A DNA stretch of 64,000 bases from Spisula solida (lineage: Eukaryota > Mollusca > Bivalvia > Venerida > Mactridae). A program made the translations under genes and the position numbers. The DNA is taken from NCBI GenBank assembly GCA_947247005.1, contig OX365955.1:2924001-2988000 (forward strand), given 5' to 3'. The notes below the pieces were generated by a model that saw only the letters and a list, made by a program, of their open reading frames with translations, was not told the DNA's origin and made no database searches. Shown here piece by piece: positions 22,051 through 32,319 of this stretch (position 1 is its first letter; the number at the start of each line of letters is the position of its first letter).

Positions 22051-22195
22051 GGTGGTATTCAATATTGATCTTATTCAATTGGAGAATAAGGATATCCAAT
22101 CAAATCGCCTGTTACTGACCAGAAGTTTAATTTGGTGAGATCTGACTGGTTGTCCTTATCCTTAAGTCAAGTAAGATCAATATTCAATACCAACC
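22051..22195 (+). mobile_element. MITE family A, copy 2
   Basis: GGTGGTATTCAATATTGATC at the left, TAAGATCAATATTCAATACC at the right, interior as in copy 1. CCTGG lies on both sides. Confidence 0.88.
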
Positions 22196-22390
22196 CTGGA
22201 CTGTCATTCTTAAAGCACCTTAGTGGAAAACAAGATTATTGATGTTTGCATCGTCGGAGTAAAATAGTTTCAATAAGCACTAAAACATAGGTCTAATTTG
22301 CAGAAAATATGCGCAGAACAAATTTTTAACTTCATTCAGAATATTTGAATTTTTCATTAAAATTATTCGTGAATATGAATCGAGTATTCA

Positions 22391-22590
22391 GGTCAGTCAC
22401 GTTTTATATAACAGTGTGTACAAAAACATTGGAATTTCTTTTTTCAATTTCTTATTTCAAAAAAAAAATATCTGTATTTCTATGTATACCTTAGTAAGGT
22501 ATTTGTTTTCACAGCCTTTTTCTCCAATTCAGATGTTAAAAACAATAAAATACAACGTTTTGATATCGCAATGTTTGTATATTATTGAAA
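22391..22590 (+). repeat. Dispersed ~200-bp repeat family E, copy 1
   Basis: Shares GGTCAGTCAC, TTTGTTTTCACAGCCTTTTT, CTCCA and AAAACAATAAAA with 30050-30260. The AATAAA-like stretch suggests a retroposed 3' end, but no class is assigned. A partial third copy lies near 26385-26440. Confidence 0.65.
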
Positions 22591-24093
22591 GGAAACGCAT
22601 GTTGGCGTCTGCTGTTTGAAATTGGATATTTTTGTCGCGCTCATGTGCTGTAATATAAATCAAAATGTAAGTGTATTTCAAATGTGCTGAATTATGTTTT
22701 CAATTGTACGTGATATATGTATGTGTGTATGCATGTAATTGTGTTTACATGTATTACATATCTATAGATGTATGAATATGTAAAACAATTATGTTGATTC
22801 TGGGCCGGTGGCCGCCATGTTAAATAAAATATTGTCATTGTATACAAGTGACAGACCGAACTAAGCGAACTATACCAGCCCATGGAGATCTCTCTTTTTA
22901 AACATGTATGAGTTACAATCTTATCAAAAAATAGAATCGTGAGCATTTAGAAGTATATAACCCATGTAGTTTATCATACCGTGTATTCAATATCTTTAAT
23001 TCAACAATTTATCAAGCATTCGGCAAAACAATTTTACAAACGTGTGTTATTGAACAATTTATCTAACCTTGATGGTCATTTATAAAACGTTTGATATTGG
23101 AAAACAATTAAATGTCTACCTAAATAGAACCATGACATTTAATTACACATTAGTGGAATTATCCAGGGACATTTTGATATTATTAGAATATATAATTAGT
23201 ATATATAATTGCGACTAGGGGGTGGCCTTTAGCAAGATTTCTCTTTGACTTTACGATTCAATTTGGCTCCATTCAACTTAAACATGAAACACTATATTAT
23301 TATAAAGCAAGTCAAGGATGTGCCACATGTTTGCGAATGAAAGATTGTGTCTTCACCCTTGGTGTCTTGTTTCGGCTGATGTCATTATGTGAAGGTTACT
23401 ATTATTTGTGGCATATTTTGATGATTTTAAGCATTAAACTTGTAGATCAATATATATTTATATCATGCCAGAAAACTATGTATATCTTCCAGTACTAGTA
23501 TATATGGATCATAGTTTACATCAAGACATTCAAGCATGTATTATTAAAGAGAACACGCTAGTAATAAATGTACAAATAAATCATAAGAAAAATACAGGAT
23601 CGTGGTACCAGTCTAACGTACTTATTATGCAGATTACAAAGATCTTGGTGACGCCGAAGCTTAGTTTCCTTATTTTCCATTGTAAATGTAATGCATATTA
23701 AGCGCCTGTGTGATTTGTGTTTAACACGGAGGATAGCCAAGTATTTCAGGACCTTAATTGCTTGGCAGAATCACAACATTACGGAAATTGTCTTGCTTGA
23801 TCAAATTGGTGATCAATCTGTTTGTTTCTGATTAAGATTGAACGCGGTTTCTCAACAATATCTCAGTTATATACGGTGTCCGATTCAGTAATATTGACTA
23901 CCCCACCCTGTTTCGATCTTACTATATCACCTTAAAAAGACTAGATATAGTAAACTTAACTCTTAGGGTAGCTTACTAGAGTAAATTTAGATGTAGCGAA
24001 GAAGTGATAATATTGAAAAGGTCGATAATTAGACGTTTGTAACGATGATAAATGTGTTCTTTCTTTATCCAGTCTGCTGATAACAAATCAACT
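22591..24093. other. No feature seen
   Basis: About 1.5 kb of A+T-rich sequence. Open frames near 22692-22946 and 23465-23701 have no family signature and biased composition. Confidence 0.4.
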
Positions 24094-24200
24094 TAAAGGA
24101 GTAGAACTCAAAATGAATGTCAAAATATGAAATATTTTAAAACCACTGCAAAGGGTTTGAAAACTGTTTACATAGTAAATTATGAATATGCCACACTCTA
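24094..24200 (+). mobile_element. Left fragment of the TTAA MITE seen at 17951
   Basis: TTAAAGGAGTAGAACTCAAA then ATGAAATATTTTAAAA parallels the start of the 17951 element. No right end was recognised. Confidence 0.5.
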
Positions 24201-24255
24201 CAGTCAATACTGATAATTTACCAATTTAACATTGTGTCAACTTCCTGCTGTAATA

Positions 24256-24715
24256 AAATGTCAATATGACAGGAGATTTGTCAATATCGGCCAATGAGAT
24301 CTCACTTTGACAGAAGGTGTGTCAATATTGACCAATGAGAGCTCAGTATGCAAGTAGGTGTGTCAGTATTGACCAATGAGAGCTCAGTATGCAAGTAGGT
24401 GTGTGAGTATTGACCAATGAGAGCTCAGTATGCAAGTAGGTGTGTGAGTATTGACCAATGAGAGCTCAGTATGCAAGGTGTGTCAATATTGACCAATGAG
24501 AGCTCAGTATGCAAGGTGTGTCAATATTGACAAATTAGAGCTCAGTATGAAAGGTGTGTCAATATTGACCAATGAGAGCTCATTATGCAAGGTGTGTCAA
24601 TATTGACAATGAGAGCTCAGTATGCAAGGTGTGTCAATATTGACTAATGAGAGCTCAGTATGCAAGTAGGTGTGTCAGTATTGACCGGTGAGAGCTCACT
24701 ATGCAAGGTATGACA
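24256..24715 (+). repeat. ~41- to 46-bp tandem array, about 11 units
   Basis: The unit core is GTGTCAATATTGACCAATGA then GAGCTCAGTATGCAAG(TAG)G. The optional TAG and small changes give length variation. The core includes two palindromes, CAATATTG and GAGCTC. Confidence 0.95.
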
Positions 24716-24895
24716 CCAGAATGCTCTATTCTGGTTAAAACCTTTAAAGAGTGAACTGCAATATTAGAGTTTTGAGTGCTGAGAGTTAGTACACGTATTC
24801 GGGTTGAGGTTCCTATGTGTAATATCGCCAGTAAATGTTGTCACCGTTCTAAGTGGCCGATTGGTTATTCAGCGCATAACATCACTGTTTTCGAT
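24716..24895. other. No feature seen
   Basis: Short spacer. Confidence 0.4.
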
Positions 24896-24980
24896 ATTTG
24901 AGTGTTGAGTGATGAGTGTTGAGTGTTGAGTGTTGAGTGTTGAGGGTTGAGTGTTGAGTGTTGAGTGTTGAGTGTTGAAT
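24896..24980 (+). repeat. (TTGAGTG)n heptamer array
   Basis: About 12 units with two or three substitutions (GATGAGTG, GAGGGTTG). Confidence 0.95.
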
Positions 24981-25010
24981 GTTAGTATTAATTATAATTC
25001 CGGGACCAGG

Positions 25011-25152
25011 CGTGGTATTCAAAATTGATCTTACTTGACTTTAGAGTAAGGACAACCAATATTAAACTCTTGGTCAGTAACGTAACAGGCGATATGATTG
25101 GCTATCCTTAATATCCAATTAAATAGTATCAATACTAGTATTGAATACCACC
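25011..25152 (-). mobile_element. MITE family A, copy 3 (inverted)
   Basis: GTGGTATTCAAAATTGATCT at the left, TATTGAATACCAC at the right. The interior matches copies 1 and 2 in the opposite orientation (GGACAACCAAT, GTAACAGGCGATATGATTGG). Confidence 0.88.
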
Positions 25153-25617
25153 CAGGACGCCGGTCGGAAACCGATACGCGATGTCTATTATGCATCATGT
25201 ACTCGCAAGACGCCGATCGATGATCATCATTGACTCTAGGACAAAGGGCGACGAACAGACATCAGATAATGATAGTATGGTGGAGTTGGGTTTGAAATAT
25301 AAACATATAGAGGATTAAATAATATCGAAAGGATATATTCGTAAGGATTAGAAGATATTCGTTGAAGACGAAGTGACTCTGCGATTATAGAGGGAAACCA
25401 CCACGATACAGATACAGATATGGCGTTCGTAAGGCATGGGAAGGACATCAAACTGTCATCGGATGTTAAAAACACACCTTCAAATTTTGCGACATTATCC
25501 AAGATGACCGACTGATGTCCGTGCGACCTCCGGTCTGATTAGCCAAAGTACACATAGCGATCATCATCACTCTGAGTTATATTATAGTATTAACACTCTA
25601 ATGACTCTCGAAAAAAA
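25153..25617. other. No supported gene
   Basis: A minus-strand open frame of 88 codons (about 25236-25502) has no recognised signature. I do not call it. Confidence 0.35.
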
Positions 25618-25770
25618 CTGGACAGGGAAGGCAACACTCAACTTAAAACAGCCAAGCACAAAAAAACCATAAAAACAACACAGACCACAATTACTCGATG
25701 CCAAACACATAACTGAACGAGAAAATGAACTCAATCTCTGAAAGTCAAAGTCCCAGCTGTCAAAATAGCT
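25618..25770 (-). repeat. Dispersed repeat family B, copy 2
   Basis: CTGGACAGGGAAGGCAACAC then CAGCCAAGCACAAAAAAACC and CCCAGCTGTCAAAATAGC, matching 63135-63251 and the reverse of 6821-6943. Confidence 0.72.
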
Positions 25771-27714
25771 GAACTACCTAGTTTTTTTGTACCGACTTTC
25801 AAAGGTCGTTTTTTTTTCATTGAGATAGTTACATTCTCTGAAGTTATATACCTTTAACTTGACAAACACAAGGCCATGTGGTGTGTGATAGCGGATAGAT
25901 AATACCACTGATATTTGTTTATAAATTTCCTCATTCAAACAAAAGCTGGTTGGCAAGTTAAGACCGGTATTTTATTTAATAAAAAATGGTTTAACTTAAG
26001 TCCAAACAACATGTATGTCTAATAATAAAAGGCATTGTTATCGTTGCTAAGGCAATGGCGGCAGGGAACTACGGAGCAGTCCAAATGTTGAACTTAATGT
26101 TATTACATTTGTCATCATTCAATCACCGTATCTCTTTTGTAAATAGCACCATTAGCCTAAAATTCCTCATGACTTTAAATATATTATTCGTGACGTGTGT
26201 TCCCAAATTTCAAAACCCTGTCATGTAAAATAACAAAATTATCAACAAGAACAAGAGCACGTCGCACAAGATTCTTGACGCTCACTTGTACATGTGTATT
26301 TATCATTGAAGATGTTAATTCAGCAGTAACTCGTAGGCAAATTTGGCCTTGACGCTCTAAACATGTAATTTACTGTCCGTATATTCAGGTTTGTCACTTG
26401 TTTACAAACATTGCAATATCATAGCACTGTATTTTATTATTTTTTAAACATTTTAATTGGAGAAAAGGGAAGTGAAAATCCATACCTTATCAACCTTTGG
26501 CCTTGTGCCAATACCAAATCAGGGCATATATCAAATTACTTGTTCATTAACATTTACTATTTACAATGGCTTTACTAACTGAGCCAGGCCGACAATCTTC
26601 TGGAACAAAACGATTATGTTGCTTCAAAAAGAGAATCTTAATTTTTTTTCCATTTTTTTTTATACACGTACATGAATTACCGTTGCCATTGACTGTATTA
26701 TGGTTTAATTTGTATTATAAATATTTGTATTATACATGTATACTCTTGGACTATATAAACCCTATAAAAAATACCGGATTTGACTAGACACAGGGAATTA
26801 CTTACATTTTATTGGATTCAGTAAGAAGAATTTGTTAAGTATCAACTATCGTATTCTATATTGGCATTAGATGTGTGACAGTCACACTAAGTATATAATT
26901 GAATGGTCAGCTGTTGTTGATAAGAAAAAATAAATATTTATTATTATAAGTGACGTTTTAAATTGACGTTTAATGCATATTAATTTGTTACTATGATATA
27001 AGTGAAACAGTGTCAATTTGTTTTGAAAACGTTGTAAAATATCCGTAATCGATATTTATTTGAACATTACATATTTTAATCGAATTGATATTCCCAAAAA
27101 CCGAACCATATCAACATGTACGTTTGCAAAGAATAATTTTAGATTCTACTTGTGTTCAAATTTAGAATTGAAAAAATTATTTCATAAGTCATTTTAACTA
27201 TCACATCGAATTAATCTTCTATCATTTATAAGGTTTTAGGTGATACAAATATTTATTTATTTAGGTCTCATCATTGTACAGCATACATACAATATACATA
27301 TCAAATCACAGTAAAACATTGCACAAAGCCGTTTTAATTAGAATTATACTAAGAGACTATAAATCACTAATATGGAATTGTACTCTACATACATTTACTT
27401 ACAAAGTATATTATAAAAGTATATTGAGCATTAAGTTATTCACATATGTAAAACCAAGGAGCAGTTGTTAATCTTTGAAGTAAAATTTATTAAAAAAGAA
27501 AAAACATGTCGTATTATCTGACCACCTTAAACTGAGACTCCAAGTCTATGCTCGTTCGAGCCTGAGGAGTCTCAATTCAATGTAAATTACTAATATCATT
27601 TTACTAACAACAGTGTGTACAAATATAATTTGTGTTTATTTACTGATTAAAATCTGATAATAATATGATAACAACAGGAAAGTAAACTAGAACTGTCGCC
27701 ATTCGGCAGACTAA
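25771..27714. other. Nothing supported except a partial repeat E near 26385
   Basis: About 1.9 kb of A+T-rich sequence. 26385-26440 has CAGGTTTGTCACTTGTTTAC as in family E. No coding evidence. Confidence 0.4.
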
Positions 27715-28095
27715 TATACCCCCGCGTTGCAAAATCATTGCAGCTAATTTTTTTCTTTATGCACATCTACATGTTGAGGTTGTTCATCTGTGAAAATTTG
27801 AAAGAAATGCTGCAAAAACTGTAGGAGAAGTTGCGTCCACAAGAACTTTTCACTATATATTGTATAGTGCATAAAAGTACAAAGTACAAAAATTGTCGCA
27901 GCGTAAATTCTTTCCTTTATACACATCTACATGTTGAGGTTGTTCATCTGTGAAAGTTTGAAGGAAATGCTGCAAAAATTGTAGGAGGAGTTGCGTCCAC
28001 AAGAATGCGTCTACGGACGGACAGACAGACAGACGGACAGACAGACAAGCTGAATCCAGTATACCCCCCCTTACAACTCGTTGTGCGGGGGTATA
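27715..28095. mobile_element. TIR element with TACCCCCGC ends and GACAGACAG stretch
   Basis: TATACCCCCGC at the left mirrors GCGGGGGTATA at the right, consistent with a TA target duplication. Inside, a ~96-bp segment occurs twice 160 bp apart (27750 and 27911; landmark CATCTACATGTTGAGGTTGT). ACGGACAGACAGACAGACGG lies near 28015. I associate this ensemble with bivalve genomes. The SVCPSVCLSVRR-type frame is only a translation of the GACA run. Confidence 0.8.
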
Positions 28096-28493
28096 ATAAA
28101 TAGATAACTATAAGTAAACAATATGGAGGGTACATATAATTATATGTATATTTGTATGATAGAAATTGTATAGGAGAGATAATGTTTGTATACAGATGCA
28201 TTCATATGCAAAATTAATGTGCCCACCGTTAGCTATTGGTGAATGACAGGCTTGTTCATCCAATAGACTGCCGGTGGGCACTTTGTATATGAATAGGTGA
28301 TCCTCTCTATGTATTATTTGGGTAATGAAATATATTAAAACTAGACTTACTTGACTTAGGATGTATATATACAATGAACTGCATCGTGCCAATCAGGAGC
28401 ACCATGGTAAACATACCCCATACTGTCTCCCGTCTTCTACTGAGCCTCATACTGTAATATAAAACAGGATTCTTCACTACAGTTAAATCCATT
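28096..28493. other. No feature seen
   Basis: 28220-28280 has a weak inverted pair (GTGCCCACCG/CGGTGGGCAC). No gene supported. Confidence 0.45.
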
Positions 28494-28800
28494 GTGTATA
28501 AACGAGTCACTTCCAGTTATCGCTATAAGTCATACACGTTGAATTGTATAGTCTACCAATAATTCATACAGTGACCGGAAATCACAGATGCTTTTGTTCG
28601 CAATAAGACATACAAGTTTAACTGTATATACTCCTAATAAGTCGTACAGTGACCGGAAATCATTGATGCTTTTGTTCGCAATAAGGCATACGTGTTTAAC
28701 TGTGTCGACTCCTAAAAAGTCACACACAGACCAGAAATCACAGATGCTTTTGTTCGCAATAAGGCATACAAGTTTAACTGTATAGTATCACAACAAATCA
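28494..28800 (+). repeat. 78-bp tandem array, about 4 units
   Basis: CAGATGCTTTTGTTCGCAAT begins at steps of 78 bp (28583, 28661, 28739). The first unit, starting GTGTATAAACGAGTCACTTC, is the sequence shared with 2179-2345. 78 is a multiple of three, which explains the open frames. Confidence 0.92.
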
Positions 28801-28804
28801 CACA

Positions 28805-29055
28805 GTTTTATCATCCAATTAAAGTTATAAAGACACTACTGTAGATATTAGACTTGAATATCAAACACGTTTGATTATTGCAGCACAGTCAATATATCGT
28901 AACATTGTTACCGGAACAAGGAAAAAAAGCCATGTGTTATCATCCGACTAAAGGTTTTAAGGCACTATAATAAATTATGTTCAATTTGAAAAATTAAACA
29001 CGTAAAATTATTCCAGCACAGCCAATACATCGCTAATTTTATCAGAACAAGGAAA
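28805..29055 (+). repeat. ~130-bp duplication, 2 units
   Basis: TTATCATCCAATTAAAGTTA...CACAGTCAATATATCG...CAAGGAAA is followed by a second unit with TTATCATCCGACTAAAGGTT...CACAGCCAATACATCG...CAAGGAAA. Confidence 0.82.
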
Positions 29056-29123
29056 TTATCCGACGACAATCCACCTATCAGTGAGCAAGTACAGTACGAG
29101 CGTAAACTGTTATTTATACACAC

Positions 29124-29280
29124 GGGTACTGTTTTTATCAAAGCACTTACGGATAAGTTAAACTAACGCCAAAAGTTAACTTCTAAATAATACTTGAAAA
29201 CATGCATTATAGGAACATACGTGATTTTTACTAAAACATCATTATTATTACAGACCCCTTTACCACAATTTGCGTAAGTG
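29124..29280. mobile_element. hAT-like MITE, right end lost
   Basis: The left end GGTACTGTTTTTATCAAAGC then ACTTACGG matches the family TIR. The right side keeps GCGTAAGTGCTT but lacks the outer TGATAAAACAGT. Confidence 0.55.
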
Positions 29281-29294
29281 CTTCACCCTAGGTG

Positions 29295-29484
29295 CTGTTT
29301 TATCAAAGCACATACGGAATTATTTAAAAACTGCAAAAAGTGGTTGAGGTAAAATGATCTGCAATGATTCGTGCAGATTATATAATTGTGTCCCCTTTTT
29401 GTAGTCGTAAAACCATTGTAAGGAAATGAAATTTGACCATTAGTTTATTGTTTCCGTAAGTGCTTTGATAAAGATGAAACAGTG
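29295..29484. mobile_element. 190-bp hAT-like MITE with 8-bp target duplication
   Basis: CTGTTTTATCAAAGCACATA then CGG mirrors CCGTAAGTGCTTTGATAAAG then ATGAAACAGTG. CCTAGGTG sits directly outside both ends (29287-29294, 29485-29492). 8-bp duplications and CA(C/G)TG-type ends are standard for hAT. Confidence 0.82.
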
Positions 29485-29522
29485 CCTAGGTGTTAAAACT
29501 TGAATATTTAGCACGTGTTATC

Positions 29523-29930
29523 CAGTATAGCAATACCACGTGAACTCGAGCTACAAATCAAAGACGAAATTTTCTTCGCTTTGAAAACAAAAATAACCGT
29601 GTTTTATTTCTTCGTCGATTTCTATTAAACATTCGCCAGTCTAAGGGGAAAATATATGCTTTCCAGGAACTATAGGATCTTTTTAGCGACCTAGCTGATT
29701 TTTCAAAAACCGTCAGAGTGTCGGACAATTTCAAGCATCTTGTTCCACGGTTTCACATGGTGCTAGACAAAACGACCCAGCTGTAGATTGGGATCCTACA
29801 TTTCATTGAATACTTCCGTATTGCCCTTAGAGTGGCGAATGTTTCATAGAAATCGGTACAGAAATAAAATACTTACGGCGTTTGTTTTGTTTTCAAATGT
29901 TGATAAATTTCGTCTTGGATTTGTAGCCTT
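29523..29930. mobile_element. Long palindromic MITE family F, copy 1
   Basis: The left end CAGTATAGCAATACCACGTG equals the TIR of 63276-63700 with one change. The arms fold back (TCGATTTCTATTAAACATTC / GAATGTTTCATAGAAATCG). The right terminus beyond TTTGTAGC is degraded. Confidence 0.75.
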
Positions 29931-30049
29931 TAGTGATGTACTTGTGATAATTAGATATTTTATCATAATGTAGATAATGTCTCTTATAACTGTTATAATA
30001 ACAGATGAGACTATAATAAATACCATAAATATATATATAAATATTGATT

Positions 30050-30260
30050 AATCAGGTCGGTCACTTGTTTACATGACATTGTGTATATAAACATTGTAAT
30101 TTCTCTTATCAATTTTTTTTTATTATTATTATTTTAATAGACATTATGTGTATAAGTATGTAGCTTAGTGAATAAGGTATTGGTTTTCACTGCCTTTTTC
30201 TCCATTTGAAATGTTTAAAACAATAAAAACACAATGTTATGCTATTGCAATGTTGGTATT
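30050..30260 (+). repeat. Dispersed repeat family E, copy 2
   Basis: GGTCGGTCACTTGTTTACAT, TTGGTTTTCACTGCCTTTTT and AAAACAATAAAAACACAATG match 22391-22590. Confidence 0.65.
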
Positions 30261-30780
30261 CGAGTGACGGGTCTGATTCAACGGACTATACATGCACTGT
30301 AAATGTGTTATAATAACGCCTCTTAAATAGAAGTCCGTTTAGTTGCTTACGCCTTATCTGTTCATTATCACAGCGGTTGGTCGACAAATTATTATATAGT
30401 GGCATTTTGTTGAATTTGTTCTGTCTTGCAAAATGTAATATCACCTTTAAACCGAATAACTGCTGAATAAGAATGATGTGAAGTGGGGGATCGATACATG
30501 ATAGTTTTAGTAATTTTTTAATACTATAGTAACATTTTATGAATTGAACGATTATGTTTCAAATAAATAGTATATAAACGATCAGCATTGCTAGTAAACA
30601 ATGCGAAATAAATACAAATCATGGTACTATATAAAAGGTAACCCATGTCATTATAGATGTTAAAATAGATATACTAGTATAAAATGACTGTCTGTGGTTG
30701 TTTTTATGTGGCGTGACTATGATAGATTCAGAGGGTAACGTTAACCAAACATTGTATTAGCAATGATATATTATTAGTTA
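30261..30780. other. No feature seen
   Basis: A+T-rich spacer. Confidence 0.4.
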
Positions 30781-30912
30781 CATGGTCATCTAGTGACCTG
30801 GTACGGGATGATACATGGTCAGTAAAATTCGTACCTGGCGAGGCGAAGCCGAGTCATGGTACGAATTTTACTGACCATGTATCATCCCGTACCAGGTCAC
30901 TAGATGACCATG
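30781..30912. repeat. Perfect hairpin with 55-bp arms
   Basis: 30781-30835 is the exact reverse complement of 30858-30912. The arm starts CATGGTCATCTAGTGACCTG and ends TAAAATTCGTACC. The 22-nt loop is TGGCGAGGCGAAGCCGAGTC then AT. One mismatch beyond the arms pairing resumes (GTT/AAC). Confidence 0.97.
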
Positions 30913-31363
30913 CAACGAATTTACCCTACCGATGACCCTTTATAATGGATAACCACACTAAATCATAGTGAAGACCACCTCTATAGAAAGAGCGCTGAAA
31001 TACGTACATTGGTCTTTTTTAAACCTCAATATAAAGACCAACTCAAAATTAGACCAGTTGAAAATGGCATGACTCTCAAGGGTTGACTAATTATTAAGAT
31101 GTTATTGCAACTACACCCTATCCCAGACCGAGAGCCGCCCCAGACCAAAAGGGAGCAAACTCGTACAGAACGTACATTAGTCAAGGGAGACAACAATGTA
31201 AACACTGTGTACATAAAATATTCATTGACAATCTACACCGTGTTTTGTTGTCTAAATATACTTCAAAATAAATAAAATCGGCGACATACCTACAAAAGCA
31301 TTTCATAAAAGGCTTTCATTTTGTTTAGACATAATTTTAACCATCTCGGACTTCATCAAGTTC
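30913..31363. other. Fragment related to the 44-bp satellite, otherwise nothing seen
   Basis: ACCTCAATATAAAGACCAAC (about 31024) and GAAGACCACCTCTATAG (about 30971) resemble the left edge of the array at 49628. Confidence 0.5.
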
Positions 31364-31657
31364 ATGGCATTCGTCTTGAATATTTCCTCCAGTAAACTCT
31401 GCGGTCTTTCCGCTCGGAAAATCGAAGATATTGCAAAGCGACACGGTATGCAGTTAGATGCTGGCCTAATTCATAATCACAAGACAGCAACAAACATCAT
31501 ACAATTGTGCTTGCATATAATCCAAAAGTGCAACATGATTTCGCGACGAGTTTTTAAATTTACGATCCACGTCGACATGACTGCTCAACTCGGTGGACGA
31601 TCAATCCCGAATCCATCCAGTGCAAAGCCTGTGAAAATGATACCCATTGATCACTAG
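31364..31657 (+). CDS. Doubtful 97-codon open frame, no recognised family
   Basis: Composition is protein-like with a basic segment (LSARKIEDIAKRHGMQLDAG) and a Pro/Ser-rich end. The frame stays open upstream of the ATG for several codons. No domain is recognised and no splice signals are clear. It lies between a long hairpin and a 53-bp direct repeat. It could be a decayed exon or a transposon relic. Confidence 0.22.
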   Translation: MAFVLNISSSKLCGLSARKIEDIAKRHGMQLDAGLIHNHKTATNIIQLCLHIIQKCNMISRRVFKFTIHVDMTAQLGGRSIPNPSSAKPVKMIPIDH

Positions 31658-31767
31658 GCGTCTGATTTTCATCTTAATTTAACTCGTATAGTTGATCACA
31701 CGATGTTTTTGTTCGAGCGACCTTGACTGATGTAAACAGTACAGCTAGAGTTTCTTCCCTTAGCGCT

Positions 31768-31910
31768 AGTGACTAGGTATTGAAATAGGCCTGGTCACGT
31801 GGGCACCGGGTATTGAATTTAGTGACTAGGTATTGAAATAGGCCTGGTCACGTGGGCACCGGGTATTGAATTTAGTGACTAGGTATTGAATTTAGTGACC
31901 TGGTATGGGA
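31768..31910 (+). repeat. 53-bp direct repeat, 2 full and 2 partial units
   Basis: AGTGACTAGGTATTGAAATA then GGCCTGGTCACGTGGGCACC repeats exactly at 53 bp. The third and fourth starts (31874, 31894) are truncated, and the last changes to AGTGACCTGGTATGGGATCA, which resembles the arm of the 30.8-kb hairpin. Confidence 0.93.
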
Positions 31911-32319
31911 TCACATCGTGTCACCACGTGATCGCAATGGACCAATCACCTTCGTTGATTTAGCTACTAATTTGTCAGAGGTAGGGTAAAGTATTATAAT
32001 TGTTTACGCCATTGTTAAAGTATTATTATTTCGTAATAATGACGTCCAACTTGTCTTTGTAGCTAATTTTGACTGTAATATGGGCGAACAGAATTGCATG
32101 TCACGACAGCATCCGTCTCAATCTGACAACAAGGGGGGGACAAAGGGCCCCTTGGTCGCTGACCTGCCGTAATATGCTGTACTTGATACATACCACCATG
32201 TTGATCTAAGAAATCATTTACAACTTCAAAGAGCCAAGTAAAGGCCGCATTGAATGCATGTACAATGTTATCATATTGTCCCAACCAGCGATCTTGTTAT
32301 TTACACCATATTGACAGAT
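31911..32319. other. No feature seen
   Basis: Spacer; a 73-codon minus-strand frame here is not supported. Confidence 0.4.

Noticed and set aside
27944..28060. Cys/Ser/Val-rich peptide frame (SVCPSVCLSVRR)
   Set aside because: It is a translation of the GACAGACAG stretch of a mobile element.
28530..28785. 65-codon frames on both strands
   Set aside because: Both follow the 78-bp tandem unit, a multiple of three.
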